Below, piece by piece: positions 45,426 through 55,249 of a DNA stretch of 64,000 nucleotides. Positions within the stretch are counted from its first letter, which is position 1. Every line of letters starts with the position of its first letter. Location: positions 23,370 to 87,369 of the forward strand of contig JAGNBF010000020.1 of NCBI GenBank assembly GCA_018004935.1. Reading direction: 5' to 3'. Source of the DNA: Chloroflexota bacterium (GTDB taxonomy: Bacteria; Chloroflexota; Anaerolineae; Promineifilales; Promineifilaceae). Below the pieces are notes generated by a model. That model was not told the DNA's origin. It worked only from the letters and a program-made list of their open reading frames with translations, and searched no databases. Both the position numbers and the translations under genes were made by a program.

Positions 45426-46369
45426 GAATGATTATAATCATATCCTTTGGAGTAAATCTTCTGAGTTGTTTTTTGCCCGACCAGGAGAATGTGCTCGTCA
45501 GGAAAGAGGACGTCAGAAGTCAACAATGTCACCCATTGCTGCCATTGCTCTAGATGGGGCGATAAACGCTGTATCTCCTGGATTAACAAGCCCAACGGGA
45601 TTAAGGTTTCTAAAAACTCCCGTTCTGTGAAATATTGATAGCTTTCATCTCTTTCTATGGCCCAGAGGGGAGTCTCCAGAAATAACGTTTTAGTGATGAA
45701 TCGGGTGAAGTGGCGCAAGGGCAGGGTGATCTGCTGATCAAGGATTCTGGTAAAAGTGATGGGTTCGGCCTGGTATTCGTGGGCAAATTTAGTAAACAGG
45801 TTCGCGGCCGCATCTGAACAAAATTGAATCGTGATAGGTGCAGAGCCTGGCAGGTCATGTTCCAGGCCGTCAAACAACACCAAATAACCATCAGGTTCAA
45901 GTGCGGCCGCGATATGGGCCAATGTTTGCCTGACCTGTTGCTTACCTTCCTGCTCGGCAATAAAACCGGTACGCGGGTCACGGGTGGCTGAGTAGACCTC
46001 ATGAAGGCTATTGACCAATAATACTAAATGCACTGACCCAACCTGGCTTCGCCAGACTGGGTCACGGTAATCAGCAACGAGAAACTGGAAATCTGGGTAA
46101 AACTGTTTGGCTTGGGCAATCACATCGGCCTGGATATCAATGCCGATTAGGGATAAGGGGGTGGTAGCATTTGCCTCTCGAATAGCCGACAGAATATGAC
46201 CTTCTCCACAACCTAATGTCACAATCGAGATGGGTTGATGGCCTTGTTCCTGAAGAAGTTTGATCAATTGGTTGGTTACGGCAACGACAAGACCCTTACT
46301 GCCTTTTTCTTGAAGCCGTTGGCGACGGGTTTCCCAATAGAGTTGCCAGAGATGCGGAAGTAGAGCCAT
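45422..46369 (-). CDS. Class I SAM-dependent methyltransferase in the defence operon
   Basis: A 315-residue protein with a Rossmann methyltransferase core. It has motif I IVTLGCGEGHILSAIR (about residues 48-63), then SLIGIDIQADVIAQAKQ, FLVADYRD and a LVLLVNSLHEVYS segment. There is no DPPY/NPPY-type motif of adenine or N4-cytosine DNA methyltransferases, and no PCQ motif of C5 enzymes, so a DNA substrate is not shown. The C-terminal 120 residues are unfamiliar. It is the last gene of the unit, 16 bp after the cysteine desulfurase gene, and should be co-transcribed with it. Confidence 0.78.
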   Translation of the reverse strand: MALLPHLWQLYWETRRQRLQEKGSKGLVVAVTNQLIKLLQEQGHQPISIVTLGCGEGHILSAIREANATTPLSLIGIDIQADVIAQAKQFYPDFQFLVADYRDPVWRSQVGSVHLVLLVNSLHEVYSATRDPRTGFIAEQEGKQQVRQTLAHIAAALEPDGYLVLFDGLEHDLPGSAPITIQFCSDAAANLFTKFAHEYQAEPITFTRILDQQITLPLRHFTRFITKTLFLETPLWAIERDESYQYFTEREFLETLIPLGLLIQEIQRLSPHLEQWQQWVTLLTSDVLFPDEHILLVGQKTTQKIYSKGYDYNHS

Positions 46370-46385
46370 AGGGGTTCATTGAATA

Positions 46386-47540
46386 TTATTTGCTGGTAAG
46401 AATCGTATGCACAAGCTCGTTTATAATCAAAGGAATCTGATCAGGTGAATTGAAACGACCCAGGCTTAACCGAATGGTCGCGGCCGCGTCCTCCCGACTT
46501 AAGCCAATAGCCTGCAATACATGGGACGGCTCCATAGCCCCGGTTGAACATGCCGACCCAACACCTAACATGATGTCAGGCATATTGAGAAGGAGCGCAT
46601 CGGCATCAATGCCGGGTATTGTCAGACTGATTGTATTAGGCAATCGTTCCGCTTTCGTGCCATTAATCCACGAACCAGGTAAGTGTGACAGTAACTGAGA
46701 TTCCAATGTGTGGCGCATTGCCCCGATTCGTTCTGCTTCTACGGATAAATTTGTTTTACACAATTGCGCGGCCGCGCCCAAGCCCACAATTCCAGGCACA
46801 TTTGACGTACCGGAGCGAACACTGCGTTCCTGACCCCCGCCGTAAGCAAGTGGTTCAAGCGGAATCGCTCGTGGTCCATTACGGATGTAAAGTGCCCCCA
46901 CCCCTTTTGGGCCGTAAAATTTGTGAGCACTCAACGATAAAAGGTCTACACCCCAGGCGGCTACATCAACCGGGATTTTGCCCACAGCTTGAGCCGCATC
47001 ACAATGCACAATAGCCCCAACTGCATGGGCCATCTCGGCAAGAGATGAGACGGGTTGTAGTGTTCCTATCTCATTATTAGCGGCCTGAACAGTGACCAAT
47101 AAAGTATTGGTGTTGATGGCTGACTCTGCGGCCGCGAGGTCTACGCGCCCCTCCGAATCCACAGGAAGTACCACTAATTCAAATCCTGCCGCAGTCAATA
47201 AATGGCACGGCTCCAGCACGGCTTTATGCTCTACTGAGGTGGTTACAATACGTGTACGTTGCCGATCCAAGACTCTCCGGGCCAACCCTAGAATTGCCAG
47301 ATTATTACTTTCAGTGGCTCCACTTGTAAAAACAATCTCGTCTGAGTACGCTCCAATGAGTTCGGCAACTTGTTGGCGAGCATTATCTATGGCCCGGGTG
47401 GCACGACGACCTTGAGCATGCAGACCAGTGGCGGCATTACCATACCATTCGGTAAAGTATGGCAACATGGTCGCCACAGCGGCTGGATCACAGCGGGTGG
47501 TAGCGTTGTTGTCCAGGTAAATGGGCTGTTCAGATGACAT
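46386..47540 (-). CDS. Cysteine desulfurase (IscS/NifS/DndA-like) in the defence operon
   Basis: A 384-residue PLP enzyme that takes sulfur from cysteine as an enzyme-bound persulfide. It has YLDNNATT at the start, SVEHKAV (His 105), the PLP Lys 207 in SLSAHKFYGPKG and the catalytic Cys 331 in GVGSACSTGAMEPSHVL. It is 5 bp after brxL. Cysteine desulfurases DndA and SspA supply sulfur for DNA phosphorothioation, and this gene's place among defence genes suggests a similar supply role. No DndC/SspD/BrxP-type enzyme is in the window. Housekeeping partners such as iscU are also absent, which argues against an ordinary Fe-S role. Confidence 0.92.
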   Translation of the reverse strand: MSSEQPIYLDNNATTRCDPAAVATMLPYFTEWYGNAATGLHAQGRRATRAIDNARQQVAELIGAYSDEIVFTSGATESNNLAILGLARRVLDRQRTRIVTTSVEHKAVLEPCHLLTAAGFELVVLPVDSEGRVDLAAAESAINTNTLLVTVQAANNEIGTLQPVSSLAEMAHAVGAIVHCDAAQAVGKIPVDVAAWGVDLLSLSAHKFYGPKGVGALYIRNGPRAIPLEPLAYGGGQERSVRSGTSNVPGIVGLGAAAQLCKTNLSVEAERIGAMRHTLESQLLSHLPGSWINGTKAERLPNTISLTIPGIDADALLLNMPDIMLGVGSACSTGAMEPSHVLQAIGLSREDAAATIRLSLGRFNSPDQIPLIINELVHTILTSK

Positions 47541-47545
47541 CAGGC

Positions 47546-49009
47546 TTAATCATCAAGAAGCTGATACCGAATTTCACTTTCGTATTGACGATATTCAGCA
47601 TCCAGATTTTGTAGTTGATCCCAAACTAACTGGCGCAACTTGCGCGCGGGTTTCACACAGTATTGTTCAAACTCGATCCGGGAAACAACACCGTGAGGGA
47701 AGAGTATTTTTAACATACCACTGGCAATAGCGAGAACTGAGTCCTCGTTACGTTTGTAAACCCGAGACCCAATGAGTTCTATGCGCCGGGCGGCATGTTG
47801 ATCATGTTCCAGATCGTTCCGTAACGCCAACAAGGCATCCCCAAAAAAGTCTGATTTGAGACCGACGCCTCTGGCAAAGCATTCACCGCTCAATTTGCGG
47901 ATTTCCCAACCAGGGATAAGCGCACGGATACGGTCAAGGAAAGCTGTTTCTTGAAGAAAAGGTGGTAATTCGCGAATCAGGAGATCGTGTAGGGGTTTCT
48001 GTTGGCTATCTAAGGTTATGTTGGCAAGAAGCACCAGGCCACAATCGCTGGCTGTCTCGTACAACCCACCACGGGTCAGTCGTCCATTAGCCAGAAAACC
48101 TTTTAAACCACCGATAATTTCTTCAGGTTTTTCAAAGCGCAGGGTTTGTACTTCATCCAATACCACCACGGAAAAACGGGCTAATAATCCCCATTGGCCG
48201 GATTGATTATTGACAAACAACACCGCAGGTGAAATATTGCCGCCACTCACCAGGCGTACCGAGGGGCTGATATTCTCGTAGATGTAACTCTTACCGGTTC
48301 CCTTTGGCGCAAGTTCTATCATGTGCATGTTTTTCTGCACCAGCGGCAAAAGGCGGCATAAAAGCAAGAGTTGTTCATCGGGTGTGAAGGCATCGGGGTT
48401 GTAGCCCATAGACATCAGCATCAGTTCACGCCATTCTTGAAGGGTAAACTGATGCCGGGCTTCTTTGTAGAGTTTTAGATTGACAGTTGCCTGCATGGGC
48501 CGGAAGTTGTTGAGCGTAACACCTTCTTGCGTGTTGATGAGTTCGACAACCCCCCACATGCCCTGTTGCAATAAACTGGGATAGCTCTCCACCAAACCTT
48601 CACTGATCACGCCATCATTGATTCCAAGTAAGGTTAGCCTGGCGACCCGGTCTTGTTTGCGACGTGTTAACTCAATTTCTACCTGCAACGGGGTCAAAGC
48701 CTTGACCAGTTCGCCACTGAGTAAACGATTTTTAGTGATATTGGCGTCACTTGGGCCAGGAATGTATTTATCCGCCCAAGCCTGAACTTTGGCTGCCTCT
48801 GGCTCCGATAACATCCCCTGCCCTGGCACGATACTGTCAAGAACCCATTCGGCCACATAGGCAGGCACGCCCCGCTTTTGTAGTTGGCTCATGGGCAAAC
48901 GGCGTTTGTCTATAGCAAGATTGCCAAACACCGAGAGAATCTTACTGTCTCGGTTACTGATTGGGATTTCGCGCCCGTCTTGCACCATGCTAGTAGCATA
49001 ATCGCTCAT
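47546..49009 (-). CDS. brxL: BrxL-like AAA+ ATPase (short form)
   Basis: A 487-residue BrxL-family protein. Walker A is APKGTGKS (residues 234-241), Walker B is VVVLDE (281-286), and the family segment FLANGRLTRGGLYETASDCG follows. The N-terminal 200 residues include DKRRLPMSQLQKRGVPAYVA. BrxL forms a DNA-binding AAA+ ring needed for BREX defence. Many BrxL proteins are about 680 residues with a Lon-like C-terminal domain; that domain is absent, matching the shorter subfamily. The start overlaps the pglZ stop by 4 bp (ATGA). Confidence 0.88.
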   Translation of the reverse strand: MSDYATSMVQDGREIPISNRDSKILSVFGNLAIDKRRLPMSQLQKRGVPAYVAEWVLDSIVPGQGMLSEPEAAKVQAWADKYIPGPSDANITKNRLLSGELVKALTPLQVEIELTRRKQDRVARLTLLGINDGVISEGLVESYPSLLQQGMWGVVELINTQEGVTLNNFRPMQATVNLKLYKEARHQFTLQEWRELMLMSMGYNPDAFTPDEQLLLLCRLLPLVQKNMHMIELAPKGTGKSYIYENISPSVRLVSGGNISPAVLFVNNQSGQWGLLARFSVVVLDEVQTLRFEKPEEIIGGLKGFLANGRLTRGGLYETASDCGLVLLANITLDSQQKPLHDLLIRELPPFLQETAFLDRIRALIPGWEIRKLSGECFARGVGLKSDFFGDALLALRNDLEHDQHAARRIELIGSRVYKRNEDSVLAIASGMLKILFPHGVVSRIEFEQYCVKPARKLRQLVWDQLQNLDAEYRQYESEIRYQLLDD

Positions 49010-51180
49010 AGATCGAGATCTCCCAAGATGTCATCACGATGATACATCTCGATGCTGTCTAGTTGAATGTCCTTAACTGGAACAGTGAAGGGAAGTCTAT
49101 TAGGAAGCTGTACATGCAAATGAGCCGCTAATTGCCTGATGTTTGCCTTAGCGGGCCACATCGGCAACGTTAAGCGATATTGCTCTTCTTTGTAGGCGGC
49201 TACATCTTGGTTAATCGTTATCACATGAGAATTCCCGCCGCCTGCTACCGTCAGCTTTACGGCAGTGATGGGTATTGTTTCAGGATTGCGGACTAACAAA
49301 ATCAGTGTCCCAGATTGACCAGCCTGACCACTTCCTTTCAATTGTACAGTGAGTCTGGGCAGTGACATATCACGAATAAGTTCAACCCAGGGAACAATAA
49401 CTTCTTCAGGGTATAAACCACCGTGGGGATACCATTCACTGCCAGTTTTGCCGTCGTTAGTGCGAAAAGTATCTTCTTCAAAAGCGATAACAGCATCCTC
49501 GGGAAGCCCAAAGCGACCGGCGTGTAAATGTACGAGTTTGTCAGTGACGCGATAACCTTTCTCATCAAAATTGCTATTCGCCTGACCCCAGGCCGCACGC
49601 CCGTGGCTTTTCATGCCGGTAGGTACATTTAGATTCCGCACTGCTTTAGCCAGCAGGCGTCCATGATCACTGGTCAAAATGAGCCGCAGTGGCAAGTGCC
49701 CAGGCACATGGTTGACTATATCGGCTATTTTGGCGGCAATCGCAGAAAGACGTGAATCAACATCACGTCGTAGTGTTTCGGAACTGTTGTAATGGTGATA
49801 AGTACGATCAGGTTCAGAAAGTCGCCAAAGATAAAGTTGGCCCGGTTGAGCAGCAGTTAGGCTCTCGGCTGGGTCTGTTGTGTCTGAGAGGATAGTACCT
49901 AGTGCTTGAACGCGATCGGTGATTTCGGGGGCGACACCGGCAAAAAGGGCCGGTTTACAAATCTCGGTGATGGTCGGTAAGGGAGCAAAGGCCAGTTCGT
50001 TTGTCCAGATGGTTAAGCGGTCAGTCTGGTTCTTGATTTCATTTAGGAGTGCATTGGCATCTAGGAGGTGAAGACCATCTGGCACAACGAGTAAGGTAAC
50101 GTAGTTATCCGGGCGCTGTTTAAGTGAGGCGGAACGGTTAAAACTTAAATAGGAGTGTAATTCTCCACCTACCAACGCACGGGGGTAATTCTCGAGATAC
50201 CACAGGGCGAATTGCCTGGCTTTGTCTTGAACAACAGCTTTGTCTGCCTCTGACCCATAGGCTGATTGCCATTGGCGCATGGGCAGATACTGTTCACGGA
50301 ACCAGGTCAAAATAGATGGTAACTCGGTGGGAAGATCCGCGGCCGCAGGCGGTGGCATCAGTTTTAATATCCGTTCTTGCTCCTGGCTCGTTAGGTACGG
50401 AGCTAACTGATCGTGAAGTGTTTTGGTGAAATATTGGGGATGGCGTTCAAAATACGTAACAGTTGCCTGGGCCGCCGACTGTTTCAGATTCTGGGGAATA
50501 GGTAGTTTTTCTAAGGCGGGAAATAAGTTGCCCTGATGTTGGATGATTTGATCTTTCCAGATGTTAGCGATGTGCTTACGCAGCTTTTCAGAAAGGGGTT
50601 TAGGGAATACACCCAGCTCGTTTAACAACTCGTTGGGAGTTGCGCCAAGCCAGATGTTAAGAACTTGAAGCGCGGCCGCACTATTACTGGCTTCGTATAC
50701 CGTATAGGACATATCGTCTACGTCCCGTTGCCATGATCGGGCCTGTTCCACCAGTAGAGGTTCCATTACGGAGTTGTATTGTTCTTCATACAACCATAGT
50801 AACCATTCTGCACCATGAGACAGAGATGGATGTGTACGCCACAGGGCGTTGGGATAGAGTGCCTGTAGTAAATCTGTGAGGCTAAGACGGTTTAGCTCAG
50901 ACAACAGATGTTTGGGTAAGACATCGCAAATGGCCTGGGTCTGGTCGTGGGTCAACTGCGGCACAAGCTCTCGTAGAGCCTGGCTGGGTGATGGCAGGTC
51001 CCGGAAAGGGATATTGCGACCATTCCAAAAATCTGCGGCCCATTGGCATAGTGACGCCCCGCGTACCAGGAACGGTCTATCTTCGGTTGCATGCGTTAAG
51101 AAGGCAACCTCGCTGTCAAGAACCTGATATCCATCGGGAATGAGCGCATCGCCGGTACGATCCAATAACATCTCGTTCAT
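49006..51180 (-). CDS. pglZ: PglZ-domain protein
   Basis: A 724-residue protein. The C-terminal half is a PglZ domain of the alkaline-phosphatase fold: VTLLVVPDGLHLLDANALL (metal-binding Asp about 368), PTITEICKPALFAGVAPEIT and RLILTSDHGRL (His-Gly near 507-508). The closing VIVPWVEL segment is also characteristic. The N-terminal half is helical and not recognised. PglZ is the marker gene of BREX systems; some members have nuclease activity. It lies 15 bp after the coiled-coil gene and overlaps brxL. Confidence 0.9.
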   Translation of the reverse strand: MNEMLLDRTGDALIPDGYQVLDSEVAFLTHATEDRPFLVRGASLCQWAADFWNGRNIPFRDLPSPSQALRELVPQLTHDQTQAICDVLPKHLLSELNRLSLTDLLQALYPNALWRTHPSLSHGAEWLLWLYEEQYNSVMEPLLVEQARSWQRDVDDMSYTVYEASNSAAALQVLNIWLGATPNELLNELGVFPKPLSEKLRKHIANIWKDQIIQHQGNLFPALEKLPIPQNLKQSAAQATVTYFERHPQYFTKTLHDQLAPYLTSQEQERILKLMPPPAAADLPTELPSILTWFREQYLPMRQWQSAYGSEADKAVVQDKARQFALWYLENYPRALVGGELHSYLSFNRSASLKQRPDNYVTLLVVPDGLHLLDANALLNEIKNQTDRLTIWTNELAFAPLPTITEICKPALFAGVAPEITDRVQALGTILSDTTDPAESLTAAQPGQLYLWRLSEPDRTYHHYNSSETLRRDVDSRLSAIAAKIADIVNHVPGHLPLRLILTSDHGRLLAKAVRNLNVPTGMKSHGRAAWGQANSNFDEKGYRVTDKLVHLHAGRFGLPEDAVIAFEEDTFRTNDGKTGSEWYPHGGLYPEEVIVPWVELIRDMSLPRLTVQLKGSGQAGQSGTLILLVRNPETIPITAVKLTVAGGGNSHVITINQDVAAYKEEQYRLTLPMWPAKANIRQLAAHLHVQLPNRLPFTVPVKDIQLDSIEMYHRDDILGDLDL

Positions 51181-51195
51181 GCGATTTCTCCCCCC

Positions 51196-54100
51196 TTAGA
51201 CGGTTTGTCCTGTGTTATTTCCTTCGACCAGAATCTGCTGGAGCTTCTGTATACATTCTTCTTGTGTCTGCCGATCCGTGATCTGGCGGAAACGGCTCTC
51301 GATAGCACTGACGGCATCCTCATCAACCAGGTGTTGTACTTTCTGGCGTAACGATACCAGGGGTTGTTGTTCAGCCAGAGATAATAATGCCCACTCAGCC
51401 GGGGGATTGGATAGTTGCGTTTCTAATTGTGTGACAGGAATGCTACGCTTGATCGCGTAATCTTGATGTTTAACAAGCCAGTTACGGGCAACCAGGCGCA
51501 ATTCATTGACCTTTTTTTGGAGCCATTCCAGGTGCCCTAAAACCAATTGTTTTTGTTGTGTACTAAGATGGGGTTCAAAATCTTGCGCCATTTGCTGCAA
51601 CCGTTTGACTTGTGCGTGACTGTTAGCGAGCGTATCTGTTTGTAGCTTTCGCTCCCGTTCTAGCCGATTAAAGAAATCGCGCAAGCTATTAGCCCGTTCT
51701 AGTTGCGATACCAGCGAGACCTCAAGGGGTGTCTCTTCACAATGCTGCCGTAGTGAAGCCAGTTCATCACGGTATTTATCCAATTGGCTCCGATCCGTTA
51801 TGGTGTCAAGTGCGGAAACAGCCCGTTCTACCTGTTTTTCAATAGTGGACACCGCTTTTGCAATTTCGCGCAGGCGGTTACTGCACTCTTGGTTGAGAGC
51901 AGGGGGCAAAGAGGTCAGTGCTTCAAGGGTAGCACGGCCTTCAAGCAACACGCTTAGTCGTTTGCTGTTTGGATCAACCCCCTTTATCAAGGCACGCCAC
52001 TCATTGTGGCAACGTTCTTCTTCCTCTAGCTCGGTCTGTACTTGGTCGGTCTGCTGAATAAGTTTCGTGATTTCAGCTTCTTCTGAAGTGTCTGCACAAC
52101 GTGTTTGTAGTTGCAGGAGTGTATCCCGTATCGTCTTTACAGTTCGGAGATCGCGTTTTGCTGTGAGGTCAGTTCTAGTACGTTCAATTTGGGTACGAAT
52201 ATGGCCTATCGCTTGTTCGATTTGGGCAAATCGTTCATCCCGTTTGCTGAGTAAATCCTTGGATAAATCTGTCAATCCTTGCAATTGTTCTCGTGATTCG
52301 AGTAGGCGTTTCAAAGGAGCTTTGGGGTCAGCGGCCTGGATAATACGGTAGATCTCCGTTGCCTGACGTTCCTTTTGGGTCAAACGTTCCTGTGATTCAG
52401 CAAAATTTGCCAGGAGTTGGGCTATTTTCTCTGCTTCGGGTGTTTCTCGACAAAGTGATTCTAAGGTGTACAGCTTATTGCGGAGTTTATTAAGTTGGGC
52501 AACTGTTTGTGCGGCCGCTAACTCTTGTTGGGCTTGTTCAATTTGAGTGCGAATTGAGGCGATCTGTTTGTCAACAACGTTCAACCGCTCATCGCGCAAA
52601 CGACCAAGATCGGTGGGGAGATCAGTAAGTGACTGCAAATAGGACGCCCCAGCAATAAGCTGTTGCAGAGATCCTTGATCTGCTATCCCTAAAATACTCT
52701 GCTTTATCTCAGCATGATGGCGGGCCTGCTCTTCTAAACGTTGGCGGATCGCTTCTGCTTGTTGTAGCAGTGTTTCTATTCCTGTTGCCTCAGTCGTCTC
52801 TACACAACGGGGTTGTAATGCGACCAGGGTGTCGCGGATTTTTCTCAGTTGGTTCGGTTGAGTGACGCTCTCCAAAGCGGCGCGGCTCTGATTGATTTGA
52901 TCGTAGATGTCGGCAATTGCTTTCTCAACTTGTTGAAGACGGTTGTTACGTTGGCGAATCAGATCATCGGGCAGATCATTTAATGCCTGCAACTCCGTTC
53001 TACCAGAGAGAAGTTGTTGTAAGCGGTCGCGTGGATCAACCCTTTCTATAGCCGCTTGCAGGTTTTTCAGGCGTTCTGCTTCTTGTAATGCCCGTCGTAG
53101 TTCATCCTCACGTTGGGCCAGGCGGGTCAGGCTGGTTTCTATTCGTTGTGTCAAAACAGGTAAACCAACAGTGGCAACCGCCCTCTTTTCGTCTGTCAAA
53201 CGAGCCCGATTAAGTCCTACATCCGTCAGCTTCTTGGGCGCTTCATTGTCCCGGCATACCGTTTCGATCACGGCGATAAAACGATCTTGTATCTGCTGCT
53301 GGAGTTGGGCAGGAGAATCTTGTTGCGCCTTAACATTGCCTGGTCTAGGAAGCTTTTCTATCTTTCTCTGTAAGTTGATAAGCTCTTGGGCTGTATTGGC
53401 ACGAGTAAGGGCCGTTTTGATTTGCTCAGCATCCGTATCATACTGCTTAGCCAGCCCCATGGCCTGGGTTAAAGCCTGCGCTGCATTTTGGGCACTCTGA
53501 CGTACATCACTGTTGTATCGCTCATCCTCAGTAATTTCTCGCAAAACGACAACTTCTGTCTCCGCAATTTCATACTGAAAGGATTCTTGCCCGACTGCCT
53601 GAATACGCTTCTTAATCTCAGTAACATCGGGCATGACACGACGATGGATGGAAACGATATCGCTGATAGCAATGGCGTAGAAAAATTCTCTTGAGCCATT
53701 TCCCACTAGCTTCAGCAAGGCAGTTTGGTCAGCCCTGCGGCCGTTGATGCTAACTTCCAGATCGAGCCGATGATAACCGAACCAGGCGGCAAAAAGCAGG
53801 AAGGCCGTGTTGTAGTCATAACCATACGGTGGATTGAGCAAAGGGAACAAGACATCACGTAACTTGTAGTCACTGGTGCTTGGTTTAATACTATTGTCAA
53901 TATACTGCCACGCTTCGCGCAAACGCCGGGTACCCGGTTGTGGGTGAATACGATAATCTGGTGCCAGTAACTCCCATTTTCCCACCAGAAATTTGTCGCA
54001 AAGATCAACAATAATGCCCCTTTTAACGCGAGCCAGTGCATTAAGATCAGCCGGGGCGTTTCGTATCAAGACTTCCGCTACCTCGCGTGTTGCATCGCGT

Positions 54101-55110
54101 AACTTATTGACACCTTTGGACGCTACGCGGTACTGGGTAAAGAACTCACTGGGGGCGTAAGCAAAAACAGTCCAGTATAAGCGTGCGAGTAAATCGCGCA
54201 GTGCAACTCGGTCGCTGGCGCGTAATTCGCTAATGTAGGCTGTAGGAAGAACATAACTGTCCCGCGGCCGCGCTATATCCGACGGTAGTTTGTCATCCAG
54301 CCGTATCCCTTGTAGGGCACGAAGCAGGTTGATATCCGCTTGTTTTGTCTCCGCCTCGTACATTTCTTTGCCCGCATCGGTGCGCTCTTTTTGGGAAAAC
54401 CCCTGGAGCGCCCAACGCCGCCGAAAGGCATTGAGCAGTTCCGGTTGTGCCCGCGAAGCAACAACGGCGACGATAGCCGGTGGATTTTGGCTCATGCCAG
54501 CGAATGCCTTTTGGAATGCCTCTGTCACTTGTTCACGAACAGAGACCGCTTCGTCATCACGATTAGCAACAATCCAAACGACAACGCTGCGGTCAGCTTC
54601 AATGATGTCGCGGTGGTTAAAAGCAAATTGTTTGGGCAAATTTTTGAGCCACTCATCCAATAAGTCAACCGTAACAATGTATTCACGGGCTGCCCAATCG
54701 TTCGGATGCCCCCACACTACCTTGACATCCATAGAACCAAAATAACTGCCCGGCAGAGTGGTGAGGGTCTTGTTTAGCTCATCCAGCATTGCCATTGACC
54801 AGCTATATCGCTCTAATTTCTTTTGGATGATCTCCTCAAGCACTTTGGGCTGATTCGATGCGGCCCAGAAACTGTTCACCTTGTAGGAAGGATCGTAACG
54901 AATGACGTTGGCATCAGAAAGGGTGCGGAGCGTCTGTTTGGTGGTTCTTTCACTTAGCCCGGCTGATTGTGCCAAAAATAGAACTTGTTCTTCATGCTTG
55001 GCCGCAACCTCAGCTAAAAATTGTAATAACAATGCCTTCAGGACAGCCTTTTGTTCCTGGGGTGCATCTTCGCCTATCGTGCGCCTCGCGGCCGCATACT
55101 GGGCATACAC
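51196..55110 (-). CDS. Large coiled-coil protein, BrxC/PglY C-terminal-like without ATPase
   Basis: A 1304-residue protein. The N-terminal 120 residues are winged-helix-like (LFLAQSAGLSERTTKQTLRT), then come regions such as EYIVTVDLLDEWLKNLP and NPPYGYDYNTAFLLFAAWFG that recall the middle of BrxC/PglY proteins. From about residue 560 to the end it is almost continuous coiled coil. That part holds several repeats with a shared pattern, L.ALTDLP.DL...R..RL..V.K.I..I. (near residues 700, 830, 960 and 1090). No Walker A motif is present. The frame is open 10 codons upstream of this GTG without an ATG, so the start is doubtful and the gene may be a split product. Confidence 0.7.
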   Translation of the reverse strand: MYAQYAAARRTIGEDAPQEQKAVLKALLLQFLAEVAAKHEEQVLFLAQSAGLSERTTKQTLRTLSDANVIRYDPSYKVNSFWAASNQPKVLEEIIQKKLERYSWSMAMLDELNKTLTTLPGSYFGSMDVKVVWGHPNDWAAREYIVTVDLLDEWLKNLPKQFAFNHRDIIEADRSVVVWIVANRDDEAVSVREQVTEAFQKAFAGMSQNPPAIVAVVASRAQPELLNAFRRRWALQGFSQKERTDAGKEMYEAETKQADINLLRALQGIRLDDKLPSDIARPRDSYVLPTAYISELRASDRVALRDLLARLYWTVFAYAPSEFFTQYRVASKGVNKLRDATREVAEVLIRNAPADLNALARVKRGIIVDLCDKFLVGKWELLAPDYRIHPQPGTRRLREAWQYIDNSIKPSTSDYKLRDVLFPLLNPPYGYDYNTAFLLFAAWFGYHRLDLEVSINGRRADQTALLKLVGNGSREFFYAIAISDIVSIHRRVMPDVTEIKKRIQAVGQESFQYEIAETEVVVLREITEDERYNSDVRQSAQNAAQALTQAMGLAKQYDTDAEQIKTALTRANTAQELINLQRKIEKLPRPGNVKAQQDSPAQLQQQIQDRFIAVIETVCRDNEAPKKLTDVGLNRARLTDEKRAVATVGLPVLTQRIETSLTRLAQREDELRRALQEAERLKNLQAAIERVDPRDRLQQLLSGRTELQALNDLPDDLIRQRNNRLQQVEKAIADIYDQINQSRAALESVTQPNQLRKIRDTLVALQPRCVETTEATGIETLLQQAEAIRQRLEEQARHHAEIKQSILGIADQGSLQQLIAGASYLQSLTDLPTDLGRLRDERLNVVDKQIASIRTQIEQAQQELAAAQTVAQLNKLRNKLYTLESLCRETPEAEKIAQLLANFAESQERLTQKERQATEIYRIIQAADPKAPLKRLLESREQLQGLTDLSKDLLSKRDERFAQIEQAIGHIRTQIERTRTDLTAKRDLRTVKTIRDTLLQLQTRCADTSEEAEITKLIQQTDQVQTELEEEERCHNEWRALIKGVDPNSKRLSVLLEGRATLEALTSLPPALNQECSNRLREIAKAVSTIEKQVERAVSALDTITDRSQLDKYRDELASLRQHCEETPLEVSLVSQLERANSLRDFFNRLERERKLQTDTLANSHAQVKRLQQMAQDFEPHLSTQQKQLVLGHLEWLQKKVNELRLVARNWLVKHQDYAIKRSIPVTQLETQLSNPPAEWALLSLAEQQPLVSLRQKVQHLVDEDAVSAIESRFRQITDRQTQEECIQKLQQILVEGNNTGQTV

Positions 55111-55249
55111 ATCACCCGCCAGCCGCCCCTCAAAATAATCCTATAAGGCATTGGGAAGAAGTGCTTGGAACAGGTTTGTCAGGCTAAAGTAGCTCAACTC
55201 AATTTATAAGTGTTTGGGAGACAGAAGGTAAATGGGGTTTGTGAAGGTT

